DNA of 64,000 bases from Hymenoscyphus infarciens (GCA_001414345.1 LLCB01000097.1:62001-126000), one strand, 5' to 3'; numbered from the stretch's first letter, positions 44,830 through 56,101 are shown. Notes: generated by a model from the letters alone, not told the origin. Numbers and translations: made by a program.

Positions 44830-45261
44830 CTTGGTGCTGTAAAATCATCGTTTCGAGAGGTTCATATTTGCTTCTGCCAAGGCAAGTGCCGTTCGAATAA
44901 GTTCCACACGGAAATTCGGTTGTCGGCTCTTCTCCACCAACTATATTCGCCGGGAGGATATAACTTTGCATCAAAGGAAAGTAGACAAGCGAGAAACGTA
45001 GACTCCTTTCCCAGTTCACCCCGGACGTACGTGTAATTCCCGCGTGAATCTCGAACGGAGAATCCCTACCTTATTAACACTCTTTTCTCATACAGCGGAA
45101 CATATTACAACTCCAATGGCAATATTTTCAGTTTTCAAGAGACCGGTGGTGGTACAGGTACATGGGGTACCAATTGCGAGGCTTTCGAAGGCCTGAACTG
45201 TCAGGGAACTAAGCTTGGGGAGACTGGGAATGCGGTTGGTCCTGCGAAGGAAGTGCGCTAA
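44830..45261 (+). CDS. possible small cysteine-containing protein, incomplete model
   Basis: A + strand frame open from 44830 to 45026 joins across a well-formed 69-bp intron (45027-45095: gtacgt donor, ttaac branch, catacag acceptor) to a terminal exon 45096-45261. That exon encodes a Gly/Thr/Asn-rich tail with two Cys (GTNCEAFEGLNC). The upstream exon has a Cys cluster (CFCQGKC). No ATG or signal peptide is found, so the 5' end is missing or lies across another intron. A competing - strand frame (44774-45019) overlaps the first exon. If real, it would be a small, probably secreted, protein beside the RIP block. Low confidence. Confidence 0.3.
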
Positions 45262-46437
45262 TCTCTCAAGGGCCGCACATAACGTGAACTGTTGGTACAG
45301 ATGATAGATTTATTTGTTGAAGTAGAGTGGATAACAAAAGGGTAGATCTGGACACATTTGGAAGTCCACTTTCTCGTTATCAATTCTGTCTTTAGGTTTA
45401 GTTTATTGGGTGGGCTTAGAAGGAGGAAAGTCAAGGAGGAGAGGAAAGGTGGAGAGGGTCTTTACTTTGTTGCCGTTGTTTCCTTCTTGGTTATCACACT
45501 TTCTTTACCATATCTGTACCAAGGGTTGCAGAACTCGTGTAGCGTAGCAACTAAGAAAAACAGGCATTCTTCTGCGAAATATTCAGAACACTTCTGAAAA
45601 TTCCCCGAAGTAGGAATTCAGTTCCCTCAGTCTTCAAATTGCTCTCGAGCGACAATTCTCTTAGCGGGACTACTGGGACCGAGTATGATTATGTTTGTTT
45701 CGATTATGTTTGTTCTAGGAACCATGCAGTACTAGAGAGGAGTTATTATACGGATTTTTCAATGGCTGTAGCTCGCGTAAGGTATATGTTTACGACTTAT
45801 TAGGCGAATAAATGGAAGCATTAGTATTCTTTGCAAGTAGATTCATATATGAAATGATATAAGAAAGGACATAATTCGAGGAGATGAGTTCCCCTTCTCT
45901 AGATACTGTCTCGCGGTGCGTAGGGCCGCGCTTGTCTTCCTGCTGCTTTTTGTTGTGATTATTTGAAGGATGGGCGATACGTCTCGGAAGGTATCGATCG
46001 TTTCAGTCGGAGAAGATAAAAGACCTTCTCTCGCGGGGAGTTTTCCCCTTGCGAGCACCAACACCAACAACGGAGGCAAAGCATTTCATTTCGGTGTATA
46101 TCAACTCATATGGGAGAGGAGAATGATTTCCGTGCCTTTAGGATATCAAGGAGAACTTGACGAGGTGAATCAAACTATACCGCTTGGCCGCATCGGATTT
46201 TGCGGCCCGATGCGGCTTCGCTAGAGCGATATCATCCCGACCCGGGCCAGGCAGCTCCCAAGCTTAAGCTTCTACCTTACCCCACGATTTTAAACAGATT
46301 CAACCACTTTGATAACTGCGCCTGCATCCTTTCTGGACGTCTTGGAACTTACTTTGGTATCTGCAAAGAGTAAAGTATTAAGGTTCCGGCGTTGCGCGTC
46401 CTGAAATCATTTGATTTCTTGTGGAGATATCCTCAAG
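45262..46437. other. intergenic region, nothing firm
   Basis: 1.2 kb upstream of csn1. Frames of 78-84 codons on opposite strands overlap at 45843-46224 and are not supported. A GC-rich 10-bp inverted repeat (GCCGCATCGG / CCGATGCGGC) lies at 46187-46216. Confidence 0.5.
46187..46216. repeat. 10-bp perfect inverted repeat, 10-nt loop
   Basis: 46187-46196 is complementary to 46207-46216 and would form a strong GC-rich hairpin about 220 bp upstream of the csn1 start codon. Confidence 0.8.
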
Positions 46438-48063
46438 ATGGCCACTCTGCAACCTACCCCGTTGTCCCCAACACAGTCTCGTGCGGGTAGGCTCATTGTC
46501 CAAGGTTAGTTATCGCGCATACTTATAATTTTCATACTATGGTCTTTTCTAACCGCCATGGACCATACAGAACTTCCTAAATTCGACCTCGAAACCTATA
46601 TCCAAAACTACGAAGGTGCGTACCAACACTACTTCCCGTAATCTTGGAACAAGTAGCTAAACAACCCGTAGGCCGAACTCGGTATGAACGACTGATACAT
46701 ATTGGCGTATGCTCCGCCTTTCTCGGGGTTGATGCTCTCAAGCTTGCGATTGCAGAGGCAAAGGCCGGAAGAGATACCAGACGATATCGCGATGCGGCAA
46801 CACATCTGCAAACAATAGGTCATGGAGAACAGGAGGCGCAAATAGATCAGGCATGGATTGAGAGACAGGACAGACAGAACCAAGAGGAAACACGCCGTGC
46901 CGAGGCTGAGCTAAAGGGCTATAAAAATAATCTCATCAAAGAGAGCATCCGAGTATGCTACCCCCTCACCCCGCCCGCTCCTTCCACTTCAAGGCCGTAA
47001 GCAAAGAATGCTGGCTAACATCCGACAGATGGGACATGAAGATTTAGGAAAGCACTACCAAGCTATCGGTGAGCTCTCGCGCGCATTCGAGGCATACAGT
47101 CGCATGAGACAGGACATCTCACTCCCCAAACACGTTATCGACGTCAGTAAACACCTTGTTGAGGTTGCAATCGAACAGAGAAACTGGCTCGCCGTCACTG
47201 CCAACGCGCAAAAGATCCGAGTAGCCATGTCGGAGGAACCCATTCAGCCATATACCGCGGCGGCAGAGGGTCTGGCAAGCTTTGAACAAACAGATTACGC
47301 TGGTGCTGCTTCGCTCTTTCTCTCGGCCGAACCTGGAATGGGACGAAGCTGCGCCAACTTCATCAGTCCCAACGATGTCGCAATATACGGTGGACTTTGT
47401 GCTCTCGCAACAATGGATCGTAACGAGTTGCAGAAGCGGGTTCTGGAGAATTCCAACTTTCGTACCTACCTAGAGCTTGAGCCACAGATTCGACGTGCGA
47501 TTGGTTTCTTCATCAGCTGTCGATACACAAGTTGCTTGGCTGTTCTGGAGGCTTATCGTGCCGATTACCTGTTGGATGTCTACATGCATGCACATATTGA
47601 CAGCGTCTACCAGATGGTTCGTGTCAAGTGTATCGTAAACTACTTCATCCCATTCTCCAAGGTTACGTTGGCAAGTCTCAACGAAGCCTTTGCGATGCCA
47701 GGAAAGACGATGAATCAAGAGTTGATTGGTATGATTCAGCGTGGGGAACTGGATGCAAGAATCAATTTGGTCGATGGAGTAAGTTTTACTGTTACCACCT
47801 CTTTTATTCTCAAATGCTAATTAATATCACAGCTTCTGGAAGCAAGAAAATCGGACCCACGTCAAGCAGCATTTCGCGAAGCCCTTGACCTAGCAGAAGA
47901 GTTTGAGAAAGAATCTCGACGACGTATCTTCCACATGAGCATCAAGATGGCGAATCTGGAGGTCCAGCCATTGAAGGTTCGTATTGGTGGACAATCATTC
48001 TCGGATCATCCTCACGATGGTTATTCCGGTGGACATCATCAAAGCGGAAAGATTCACTTTTAG
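46438..48063 (+). CDS. csn1: COP9 signalosome subunit 1
   Basis: Five exons: 46438-46504, 46571-46615, 46672-46952, 47029-47778, 47833-48063; 457 aa. The joins restore LPKFDLETYIQNYEGRTRYERL and LIKESIRMGHEDLGKHY. The combination SPNDVAIYGGLCALAT with LELEPQIRRAIGFF is what I recall for CSN1/GPS1, and separates it from its paralogue RPN7 of the proteasome lid. The N-terminal half is TPR-like helical. The PCI domain spans roughly residues 280-400 (YFIPFSKVTLASL, IQRGELDARIN). The C-terminal tail is His/Gly/Ser-rich. As part of the signalosome it helps remove NEDD8 from cullins; in Aspergillus csn mutants show developmental and secondary-metabolism defects. It should act in the nucleus and cytosol. 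Confidence 0.93.
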
Positions 48064-48752
48064 GAAAAAGAATAGGACTGGAGTGAGCTTTTTATGAAGA
48101 TATGTGGTACGACTGCGAAAATATTATTGGCATGGAGTAAAGGGAGATTCATTCATTTGCATACAAGGCGTCTAGGAGGGGAAGGGAAATTTTAGCGGAA
48201 AAGCGAGTTGGTATGACTTGATATGATCCGATGCGACTTGCTAGGCAATGCTCTATCCGAATGCCAGAATTTAGACATGAGGCTTTTGTTTCCTACTCGT
48301 GGTTCCCTTATCAATGAGAAATAATCTAAAGGAATTGAATAGGAAGGTACAAATAAGCCGATGAAGTTAGCGTTAAACCTTCTTTGCCTGGCCAATGAGG
48401 CCGCAGCGCCGAGCTACAACAACTCCCCATCTTCGTGAGACGTGGGACCGACCATTTCACGTCAAGCAACTCCTCAGCGAACACAATTCTATATCCTCTT
48501 CTCAGACTGCCTGGTGCATCGGAATCGGAGAAACAATACTCACTCAGCCCAGTTCTCTACAGAGTCACGATCTGGTTGGTAGCGAAGCCGGAGATGTATC
48601 CTCCAGCTGTTTTGAGAGCGAAGGAGGAGGCAGAGTGGAGTTTCGTTGATGTTGAGGGTGAGGATGTGTAAGTTGATTTCTTTTCCTCTGTGTGATGGAC
48701 GTGAGAGGGGAGTGTTGTGAGAGAAGAAGAAGTGTATGAGATTGAGAGTATA
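48064..48752. promoter_or_regulatory. intergenic region between csn1 and the aminopeptidase
   Basis: About 690 bp holding the csn1 3' UTR and the promoter of the next gene. Two overlapping + frames (48395-48649, 48435-48671) look like chance frames or upstream ORFs in the leader. Confidence 0.4.
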
Positions 48753-50854
48753 ATGGCAGAAGTGGGTCTGCATGAGTGTGTAGTGCTGATGTTGGATCTT
48801 AGGGTTTTTGGAAGGGCAGTTGATGATTTTGATGGAAAGTATCCGGTTGAAGGGGAGAAGTATACTGGTGAGTGGGATTTATTTTCTTTTGGGTGTTTTT
48901 TGGTTTAGGTTTAGGTTTGATCTTTGTTTTGGTGCTAAGTGAGAGCCGTATGGGGAATCGGGTCGTGCCTTCCCTTCTCAACATCTCGTCTTGGCATGAG
49001 GTGTCTAAATTAATGTGCGAGGGGAGGAACGGTCTGGGGTCGAGGGCCCGTTGTATGAGGCTCGGGTGGCAGAACTCGAGCGGGATCGAGCGATTTTACT
49101 TGGAGTCCCGAGGAGTCCTGGGAGTTCATGTTCCTATCTCAAAGTTGGCTGAGAGCCGCATAGATGCCTACTGTCAAGACCAAGCGGATAATTTTGTTAG
49201 CCGGGCTTCAAGCTTTTACCGCGATGTTAAGTTGAGAAATTACTGCCATCGTTTCTATCTCTCAAATTCTCATCTCTGTATCGAGAAATATTCTCTGATT
49301 ACCTTCTAGCAAAATTACACGCCCGAGGAGTAGCCAAACGTCTGGGTGTCAAGCATGGACTCATATATCTACCTGGCTTGCCATCAATGACCTACGAGGA
49401 CTCGGACCAGGAGGTTTACTTTCGCCAACGTCGATACTTCTACTATTTGAGTGGCCTCAACAGACCCGATTGTTTCGTCACTTACCACATCAAGAGTGAT
49501 TTCCTGACGGCCTGGATTCCGCCTCAAAATTATGGGCGCAGTGTTTTGTACAATGGCCAGAACCCCACCCCAGAGGAGACCATGGCCATTTCAGACTTTG
49601 ATACCGTCGAGCTCAATACTGGTTTGAGGGAGGCCCTCTCAAAATTTGCTCATCGCGAAAAAGGAAAGATCTATCTCCTTCACGACTTCCAGACTCCCGC
49701 GATTTCCCAAACTATTACCTGGAGATCTGGAGAGACCACTTCTCTACCTTCCCTAGGCTCTCGGTTCGATGTAACTTCATTGAAACCTGCGATAAATGCA
49801 AGTCGTGCCATCAAATCTCCTTACGAAATTAAATGTATTCGAATGGCCGGCGCTATCACCGACTCAGCACACAGAAATGTTCTTCGTGCTCTGAAAGGCT
49901 TATCCAACGAAGCGCACGTTGAAGCTGTCTTTCAAGAAACTTGCATTTCTAACCAAGCCAAGTCACAAGCATATGGAGTTATCGCTGGTTCTGGTACCAA
50001 TGCAAGCTTGCTCCGTAAGTAGATGTTCTGTTTCATCTTGCCCCTGGACTGTGATGAAACATTAACTAACTCATATTTTAGACTATGGCGCCAACAACGA
50101 ACCCTTTGAGCAAAGACAGCTAATGGTTCTAGATGCTGGCTGTGAGTGGAACAATTATGCTTCAGATGTCACGCGGACATTTCCCCTCAATGGAGAATGG
50201 TCACCGGAAGCGAAGGAGATTTACGATCTCGTCGATCAGATGCAACAAGAGTGCATTGCAATGGTAAAACCAGGAGCAGATTACCGAGTCATCAATAATC
50301 ATGCTCACAAGGTTGCTGTTCGAGGACTCATGAAGCTTGGGCTCTTAAGAAATGGGACCTTCCAAGAAATCTATGAAGCCGGTGCTTCAGTACCATTCTT
50401 ACCCCATGGACTTGGTCGTAAGTCTACCCACATACCCCGTCCACATACATCAACTAACAAAATCTCAGACTATATGGGCTTGGAAGTCCACGACGTTGGT
50501 GAGAACGGAGCTCTTCTATCTATCTCCGATGCCCAAACTCCAATTTTTAAAATTACCACCTTCTCTAACATACCCGGAGTTTACAATCCCTCCATCCTAG
50601 AAGCAGGCCATGTTATCACTGTTGAACCGGGTTTGTATTTTAATCGCGATGCTTTTGAACGGATGTATTTGAAGGACCCGGTGTTGAGCAAGTATATTAA
50701 TGGGGAGCTGTTGGAGAAGTATTATCCGGTTGGTGGGGTGAGGATCGAGGATGATTTGTGGGTTAAGGAGGGGGGATTTGAGATTTTGAGTTTGGCTCCA
50801 AAAGGGGAGGATGCTTTGAGAATTATCAGAGAGGGTGCTGATGCTGGGAATTAG
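48753..50854 (+). CDS. pepP: Xaa-Pro aminopeptidase (PEPP type, M24B)
   Basis: Four exons, 48753-48867, 49310-50014, 50082-50417, 50469-50854; 513 aa. The N-terminal domain has the fungal PEPP signature AKLHARGVAKRLGVKHGLIYLPG, then EDSDQEVYFRQRRYFYYLSG. The M24 metallopeptidase fold follows with the five metal ligands visible: Asp in LDAGCEW, Asp in YASDVTRTFP, His in PHGLGHYMG, Glu in VEPGLYF and Glu in VRIEDDLWV. It is expected to bind two Mn ions and release the N-terminal residue before proline. There is no signal peptide, so it is cytosolic. The first intron is 442 nt, unusually long. The last intron (50418-50468) is 51 nt with no stop, but splicing restores the conserved GLGHYMGLEVHDVG and so is preferred. 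Confidence 0.93.
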
Positions 50855-52010
50855 GCTGGTGAGGGAGGTTACTCGTGGGACGGGGATGACATGGATGGGT
50901 GATGGACTGGGTGTTTGGGGCTTTGTAAAGTACTTATTGTCTGATGTGTATTTGTGATTGTGCTTAGACTTCTTAAGAGACTCGGTTTCATAAAGCAAGC
51001 CCTCATGCCTTTCTGCCTTTGGTTGTCTTGTCATCTCTCTTCAGTTCGTGTTCAGTTACGTGGTTTCATTTTGTCTTTCATTTACCATTTTGTGATAGAG
51101 TTCGGAGTTTTGCTAGAATCATAAGGACTATGATCATGATTACAAGGCAGTAGAAAGTTCTTAAATTGACTTTTGAGTAGAGCAAAAATTCTCTCTCCGA
51201 GCTACTCCACAGGGACGAACAAACCTTCGTTTTTTGGCGTCTTGAAATAGTGCGATGTCTTGACGTACCACGTATCAACCAAGCAACTAAAATGCAAAAA
51301 CACTAGTACGATTGCAAGCAAGTCAATTATACGTCGTTACACCTTTTCAGTATATTTTTCTGATCTTTGTGAGCAAACAACCACCCGGTAGATATCAAAA
51401 GTGTCATTAAATCAACGCCAACGACTGGACAATAAACTTGGAGCTCGGAAATAATGCTGCGGCATATCCTACATCTACTCATATTTTTTCTATAATTTTG
51501 CGACCGTTTGGTGTTGAGTTGTAGGCGTTGCTGCTTTTCGTGACTGAGAGCTATCTCCGAGAAAAATATATCCGAGAAAAATATCTCCGAGAGATAAAAT
51601 TAATCCGCGATTATAAGCCCCAGGTTAAATTCATGAAATAGTAATTGCGAAAAATGTACCCGAGAAGTGATGTCTCCAAGTATAATATCTCCAAGTATAA
51701 TAAAGTCTGCTCTGAAGTAAATACCTTGAATTAAATGACTCCGAGAAATAGGAATCCGAAAGAACTAAATCCGAAAAAAGTCCCGAGCGAGAAACCATAT
51801 CCGAGAATATAACTCCGCGATAAATCTCTCCGAATTTTCACTATTTGAAGTTCATTTGGGAGCCCTAAGAGTAGGGTAGGGTAATAGGCAGTTACTCTAA
51901 TTTTAACTAGAGCAACGTCACGCCGAACGCAGGTTAGTCGGAGCGGCCATCGGGATGACTTAGCCAGGGTCCAAGGGCTCGAGGATGAATAATAAATGAT
52001 AAGTATCTAG
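50855..52010. other. intergenic region with degenerate TCCGAGA repeats
   Basis: No gene recognised. The notable content is a field of short degenerate repeats at 51552-51840 (annotated separately). The stretch 51860-51960 (TAGGGTAGGGTAATAGG...) looks like the edge of a repeat. Confidence 0.5.
51552..51840 (+). repeat. degenerate minisatellite, core TCCGAGA
   Basis: Three close copies of TATCTCCGAGAAAAA-type units with ~15-17-bp spacing occur at 51552-51600, two copies of TCTCCAAGTATAATA at 51675-51703, and at least seven looser TCCGAGA/TCCGAAA/TCCGCGA words from 51740 to 51836. The core recurs in one orientation only. Confidence 0.7.
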
Positions 52011-53079
52011 AACACCCTCTCCATTTATTTAGCTAGAAAAGAGGGGTGTTTTTGTCAGAATCACTTTTCCTACCTATGAACACCCCTTTTTGAGTGAATG
52101 ATAAGAGCTGATAGGTGAATTTCCTCAAGATGCTAGTTAGCATTTATTATTACACTTGTTACTTTTCCCTAGAAAAGAGCAGCAGATCTACTAGCTAGTT
52201 TGGATAATAACAGGCCTCTTCATTGGCGCCAAGACAACAGGAAATAGAATATTGGGACACGACAAGGATTTTAATATTTCACAGCTTTATTGGAGTCAGT
52301 GAAGAAGGTTGAGGTAGAAATGATTTAGGTCTCGAGCTTCTATGCTTATATTAGAAGGGAAAACAAAGAAAGAGATGAAAATAAAATTTCATTTCAGAGG
52401 AAGAGAAGAGAAGCTTACTCTATTTAGTAAATTGCTACCCAGGTGCGCTAAGACAGTAGCTAGGCTACGATTGAACTTGTGGACCACAAAGAGTGCTACG
52501 AAGTCTGGGAATGCTTTGACTCTTCACTGCTTTCTTAGCCTCAACGAAGGACGGACGGGGTTGAAAAAACCTTTGATGCCACTTTACTGCTTTCTTAGTA
52601 TCAACAAAGGGGTTAGCTTGGGGTTTTTGAGGGGAGAGAGGATGGAGTTAGTTAAGAGAGCACTACTTTATCATCTTCAACGAAGAGGGCTTGCATTACA
52701 CATCATGAAAATTCAGGTGAAAATGAGTGATTTCAAATATGAAAAAGGGGGATCCACTACTAGCATCACTGTATACTTTCACATAAGTTTATCGAAAAGG
52801 TTAGGCTTCACTAGGAGGGAATATAACGAGCAACGTTACCAAGCCGTACGCCAAAGCAACAATGAGAGCAACGGGATACGGTTTCGCGAATCAGATGGAG
52901 GGGGCGAGTAAGATACGCTACAAATTAGCGAAAGAGTGCGATAAAAAGTAGTTTACTTTTAGCTCTGGAAGAAGTATATAAAATTTACAAGTTGACTAAA
53001 ACATCCCCTTCTTTTGACTGGAGTGACTAGAATATCCATAAAAAGGGTGTCTAATCACATGTAAGTTAATAGAGGGTGT
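52011..53079. mobile_element. possible fold-back or MITE-like element
   Basis: TAGAACACCCTCT near 52010-52023 has its exact complement AGAGGGTGTTCTA near 53066-53078. Just inside and outside these, a GGGGTGTTTTNGTCA-like word recurs in both orientations (about 52046, 52078, 52998, 53100). Between the ends is one ATG-initiated + frame, 52342-52911 (189 codons), Lys/Arg/Leu-rich with an internal ~40-bp imperfect duplication (CTGCTTTCTTAG... at about 52528 and 52588). It resembles no family I know. The whole unit could be a non-autonomous element. No target duplication was identified. Confidence 0.35.
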
Positions 53080-53721
53080 TCTATGTATTTACAAATAATT
53101 AGGGGGCGTTTTAGTCAGTTACCGATTGATAAAAAAAAAGTAAAGAACATTCATGACTAAGGCTCTTCTTGACTTTGAAGAACTTTCTGCTATTCAGAGT
53201 TCTCTTTTAGTCTTTTTGTAGCTCTTTCACTGCCTATTTGAAATATATTCAGAGTGTATTTATATTTTCATTCATAGTGTATTACCCTGAGCAACTCAGA
53301 GTAGAGCAATAGGCGTTCCCCTTATTTACTCAGCCGACCTGTTACTCTTACAATACTCTGCCCAGAGTAATTAATTTGTTCTCACGCTGAGACCGTCGGA
53401 ACCCGAAGAAAAGCGGGAAAAACCAACGCAAGTAACACAAGAAAATACTTCCACAACCTGATAGCTCGAAGTAGAACCAAGGACACGAAGGAAAGGATCA
53501 CATCACATCAAGGAACCAAAAGTGTTAAATCATCAGTTATAGATTGATCCAAATCCCACCACAATCAAATCCCCTCAACACACCCCTATATTTACAACAA
53601 CCACCACACACCTCCACACTTCCATCTCTCTCGTATCTAATTAAAAATAATCATTCTCCTTTCTCTCCACCTTCAAATCATCAAGTAGTGTCACCAAATT
53701 CTTTCTCAACAGTATGATGAT
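53080..53721. other. intergenic region
   Basis: No gene. The right part (53560-53640) is CA-rich, CACCACA-type sequence, probably the 3' UTR flank of the - strand secreted-protein gene. GAGTAA/TTACTC words around 53280-53370 echo those at 51870-51900 in inverted orientation. Confidence 0.4.
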
Positions 53722-54489
53722 TTAACCGATGGTAGCATCGAAAGGCTCAGCAGTAGAAGCCCCACCAGCTGCCTTGGTATCAAGAGCAATATTGTTGGTC
53801 AACTTGGTCTGCTCAGCTGCAAGATCTCCACCGGTCTTTCCTTGAGCGGCATCAATTTTGAGACCGAGAACCTCGGCCGTGAGCTTGAGGACCTTGTTCT
53901 TTATTTTACCGTTCTAGTAAAATATTAGTATGAGAACCAAAGAGAAGAGAAGAGGGGGAAAACATACTTTGATAGCAGTCGCTGCATCTCCGGTGGCGGC
54001 AGCGGCAGCAGGGTTGAAGGCTTGAACTTCAGCATCTTCAGCCGCGTCGTGAGTGGCCTTGATGATCTTGAGATCGGCAGCGCTTACACCTGCGAGGTTT
54101 GTTTGATCGATTTTGGCGAAAAGGGCGTTCGCCTGGGTCTCGGCGGTACCGGCACTTCCACCGGAGATTTGGATATCGTTGTAGGTTTGTCCCGCGGTGA
54201 GGACGGATGCGCCCTGTGGATGGTATTGTCAGTATTTTGGTATTTGGAAGGATTTCCGAGGAAGGAGGAAGAAAGAGCGTCTCAGTCCTCCTAACTCGCA
54301 CGAGAAAGGAAAATAAACTTGGAGAAGACGCACTGTTGCGGCTCCCGTGCCACTTGATGCTTGAGCACTGGCAGTTCCTGAGGCGGCTGCTGCCTTGGTC
54401 TTGGTGGAGGTCTTTCTCTCCATTAGGATTGGGTTGGCGACAGTGAGGGCCACGAGGGCGAGAGTCAAGGTTGCGTATGAGAATTGCAT
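53722..54489 (-). CDS. small secreted alanine-rich protein
   Basis: Three exons on the - strand, all at phase 0: 54489-54334, 54213-53968, 53913-53722; 197 aa. Introns are 120 and 54 bp with gtgcgt/gtatgt donors and cacag/actag acceptors. The first ~19 residues (MQFSYATLTLALVALTVAN) are a clear signal peptide. A Lys/Ser/Thr/Ala-rich segment follows, then a helical domain with YNDIQISGG, DAAEDAEVQAFNP, GKIKNKVLKLTAEVLGL and NNIALDTKAAGG. This is the pattern of a small-secreted-protein family I know as common in Leotiomycetes and Sordariomycetes; its function is unknown. No cysteine is seen in the mature part. It is likely extracellular or wall-associated. Confidence 0.82.
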
Positions 54490-55354
54490 TTTGAAAATTG
54501 TTGTGTAAGAATTTGAAGAGGCTTTTAAAAAATATAAACAGTTAAGAAGTGTAAAAAGTTTGTGAGAGTTGTTTATAGCAGAGCACAGCTCAAAAAAGAA
54601 TGTGAAGAAGGAAGGGATTGAAGTTGAATCTGGAAGACTGATGTAGTGAATGAGAGCGCTGCTGAAGAGAAGAAAAGAGTGATAGAGGGAGGAATAGAAC
54701 TGATCATATAAACACTTTCCCCCAAAGGGTCCGTTTGTTCTGGCAAGGGGGGAGAGGTCAGATCCGCAAACTGCACGGATGGCATGACAGTTTCGATTGG
54801 TTTCTTCGTCTCATCCTTTGGATTACGGTATCTCGGTTAGGACACCGGAGATCTCGTCCCATCAACACGAAGTCAAAACAAGCTCCTGCCAACCTCAACG
54901 TTCGACTTGGCTTGGCTTGGTTTGGGCTTGGAAGAGGCTTGTCATTCTTGGCCATTGCCCCAGGCAAACACCCTGAACCACGGCTCTGGCACCCACAATT
55001 GCGAACAGTTCATGGCTCTTGAAACCCCCTCGCCCCCCACAACCGTCGCAGTCAAATTGAGTCCTGGCGCAGTGGTAAACCGATCCGGTCAAGCGGTAAA
55101 TCATACATGCTTCACGTGTGCTTATTGTTCCCTGGTCGTGCAGCCTCTTTCCTGGAAAGCGGCAAACGCAAAACTTTACTCCGTAGATGGTGAAAAGAGT
55201 GGTTCTTCATCTTCTCTCGGATCATGAACCGCTCGCGGAAAATTTAGCGGCCAAGAACGTCCAAGCTTATTGGCGGAAAATCGCCCAGGGGTCGAGCTCT
55301 TGTTTGATGATGCCGGTGAAGATCAGACCGTTTCGGATTGTTAACCGCAACTAG
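54490..55354. promoter_or_regulatory. upstream region of the secreted-protein gene
   Basis: About 860 bp, likely holding the promoter and leader of the - strand gene. Opposing short frames at 54735-55227 overlap and are rejected. Confidence 0.4.
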
Positions 55355-55633
55355 TTTTGCTAAATCCCCTGACCCTTTTGACTAAATCGCCTGATCTAAC
55401 CAAATTAGGATATTTTCCGTTCGCGAACACTACTAAAGTACAAAATCATATATCACTAACCCTTATCCCTAGCCCTAACCATACCCGATCCCTAACCCTA
55501 ACTAACCCTAACCTTAAAAACTAGGTTACTACCCCTTAGAATAGAGAATTAGTGTTATACAGGCGTGATAAGAGTGCTTAATCGGGTTAGAGTCAGGCGA
55601 TTTAGTCAAAAGGGTCAGGCGATTTAGCCAAAG
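55355..55633. mobile_element. MITE-like inverted-repeat element with interstitial telomere-like core
   Basis: The arms at 55359-55401 and 55585-55628 are inverted copies with one mismatch and one indel in about 44 bp. Each arm contains CTAAATCGCCTGA (or a one-base variant) twice. The ~180-bp centre carries CCCTAA-type repeats at 55455-55515. The size (~275 bp), long terminal inverted repeats and lack of coding are MITE-like. I could not define a target duplication. Confidence 0.7.
55455..55515 (-). repeat. interstitial telomere-like repeats
   Basis: A degenerate run of CCCTAA/CCCTAAC words (about seven, interrupted by variants such as CCCTTAT and CCCGATC) occurs. TTAGGG is the standard telomere unit of filamentous ascomycetes. 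Unique sequence continues on both sides, so this is internal and not a chromosome end. Confidence 0.85.
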
Positions 55634-56101
55634 CCCGCAAGTTTGAACGTGGACGAGAAGGAAATGACATGAAATTAAAGCATTCGGGTCAAGTGTAATC
55701 CGTCGGGGATTAAATTTCAAGGCTAATATTCAACGTTAAATGACGCGAGGGATGCTACGCTACTTGCAGCAAGCGCTTCGAACCTCGAGTGTTTGCGAGT
55801 CATGTACCCCCTAATTAGACGTTAAACCCTTTTTTGGGGAGAGTACGACTGTACGAGTCTCTTGAGTATTTCATCTCTTCTTCCTTTGTTTCGCCGTCCG
55901 GATGGCAAGTGTCACTCTCATCCGAAAGTCCCGAATCAGGTCTCTAAGATGCATCCTCGCGCACTCCTAACACACGAGATGTCTGGCGATCCATTGCATG
56001 CGACGATGTCATTTACTCCTGTGAAGGCGAAATAATTCATTCTACTTTCATGTCAGTCCTCTCATTCCTAACCGGGTTAATGGCTCGACCGAAATAGATT
56101 T
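55634..56101. other. intergenic flank downstream of nrde2
   Basis: About 470 bp with no gene seen. It includes the probable 3' UTR of the - strand nrde2 gene. Confidence 0.5.

Noticed and set aside
46438..48063. Proteasome lid subunit RPN7
   Set aside because: The N-terminal part and LIKESIRMGHEDLG fit RPN7 too, but SPNDVAIYGGLCALAT and the FRTYLELEPQIRRAI region fit CSN1, so it is called csn1.
55455..55515. A true telomere
   Set aside because: Repeats are short and degenerate and normal genes continue on both sides.
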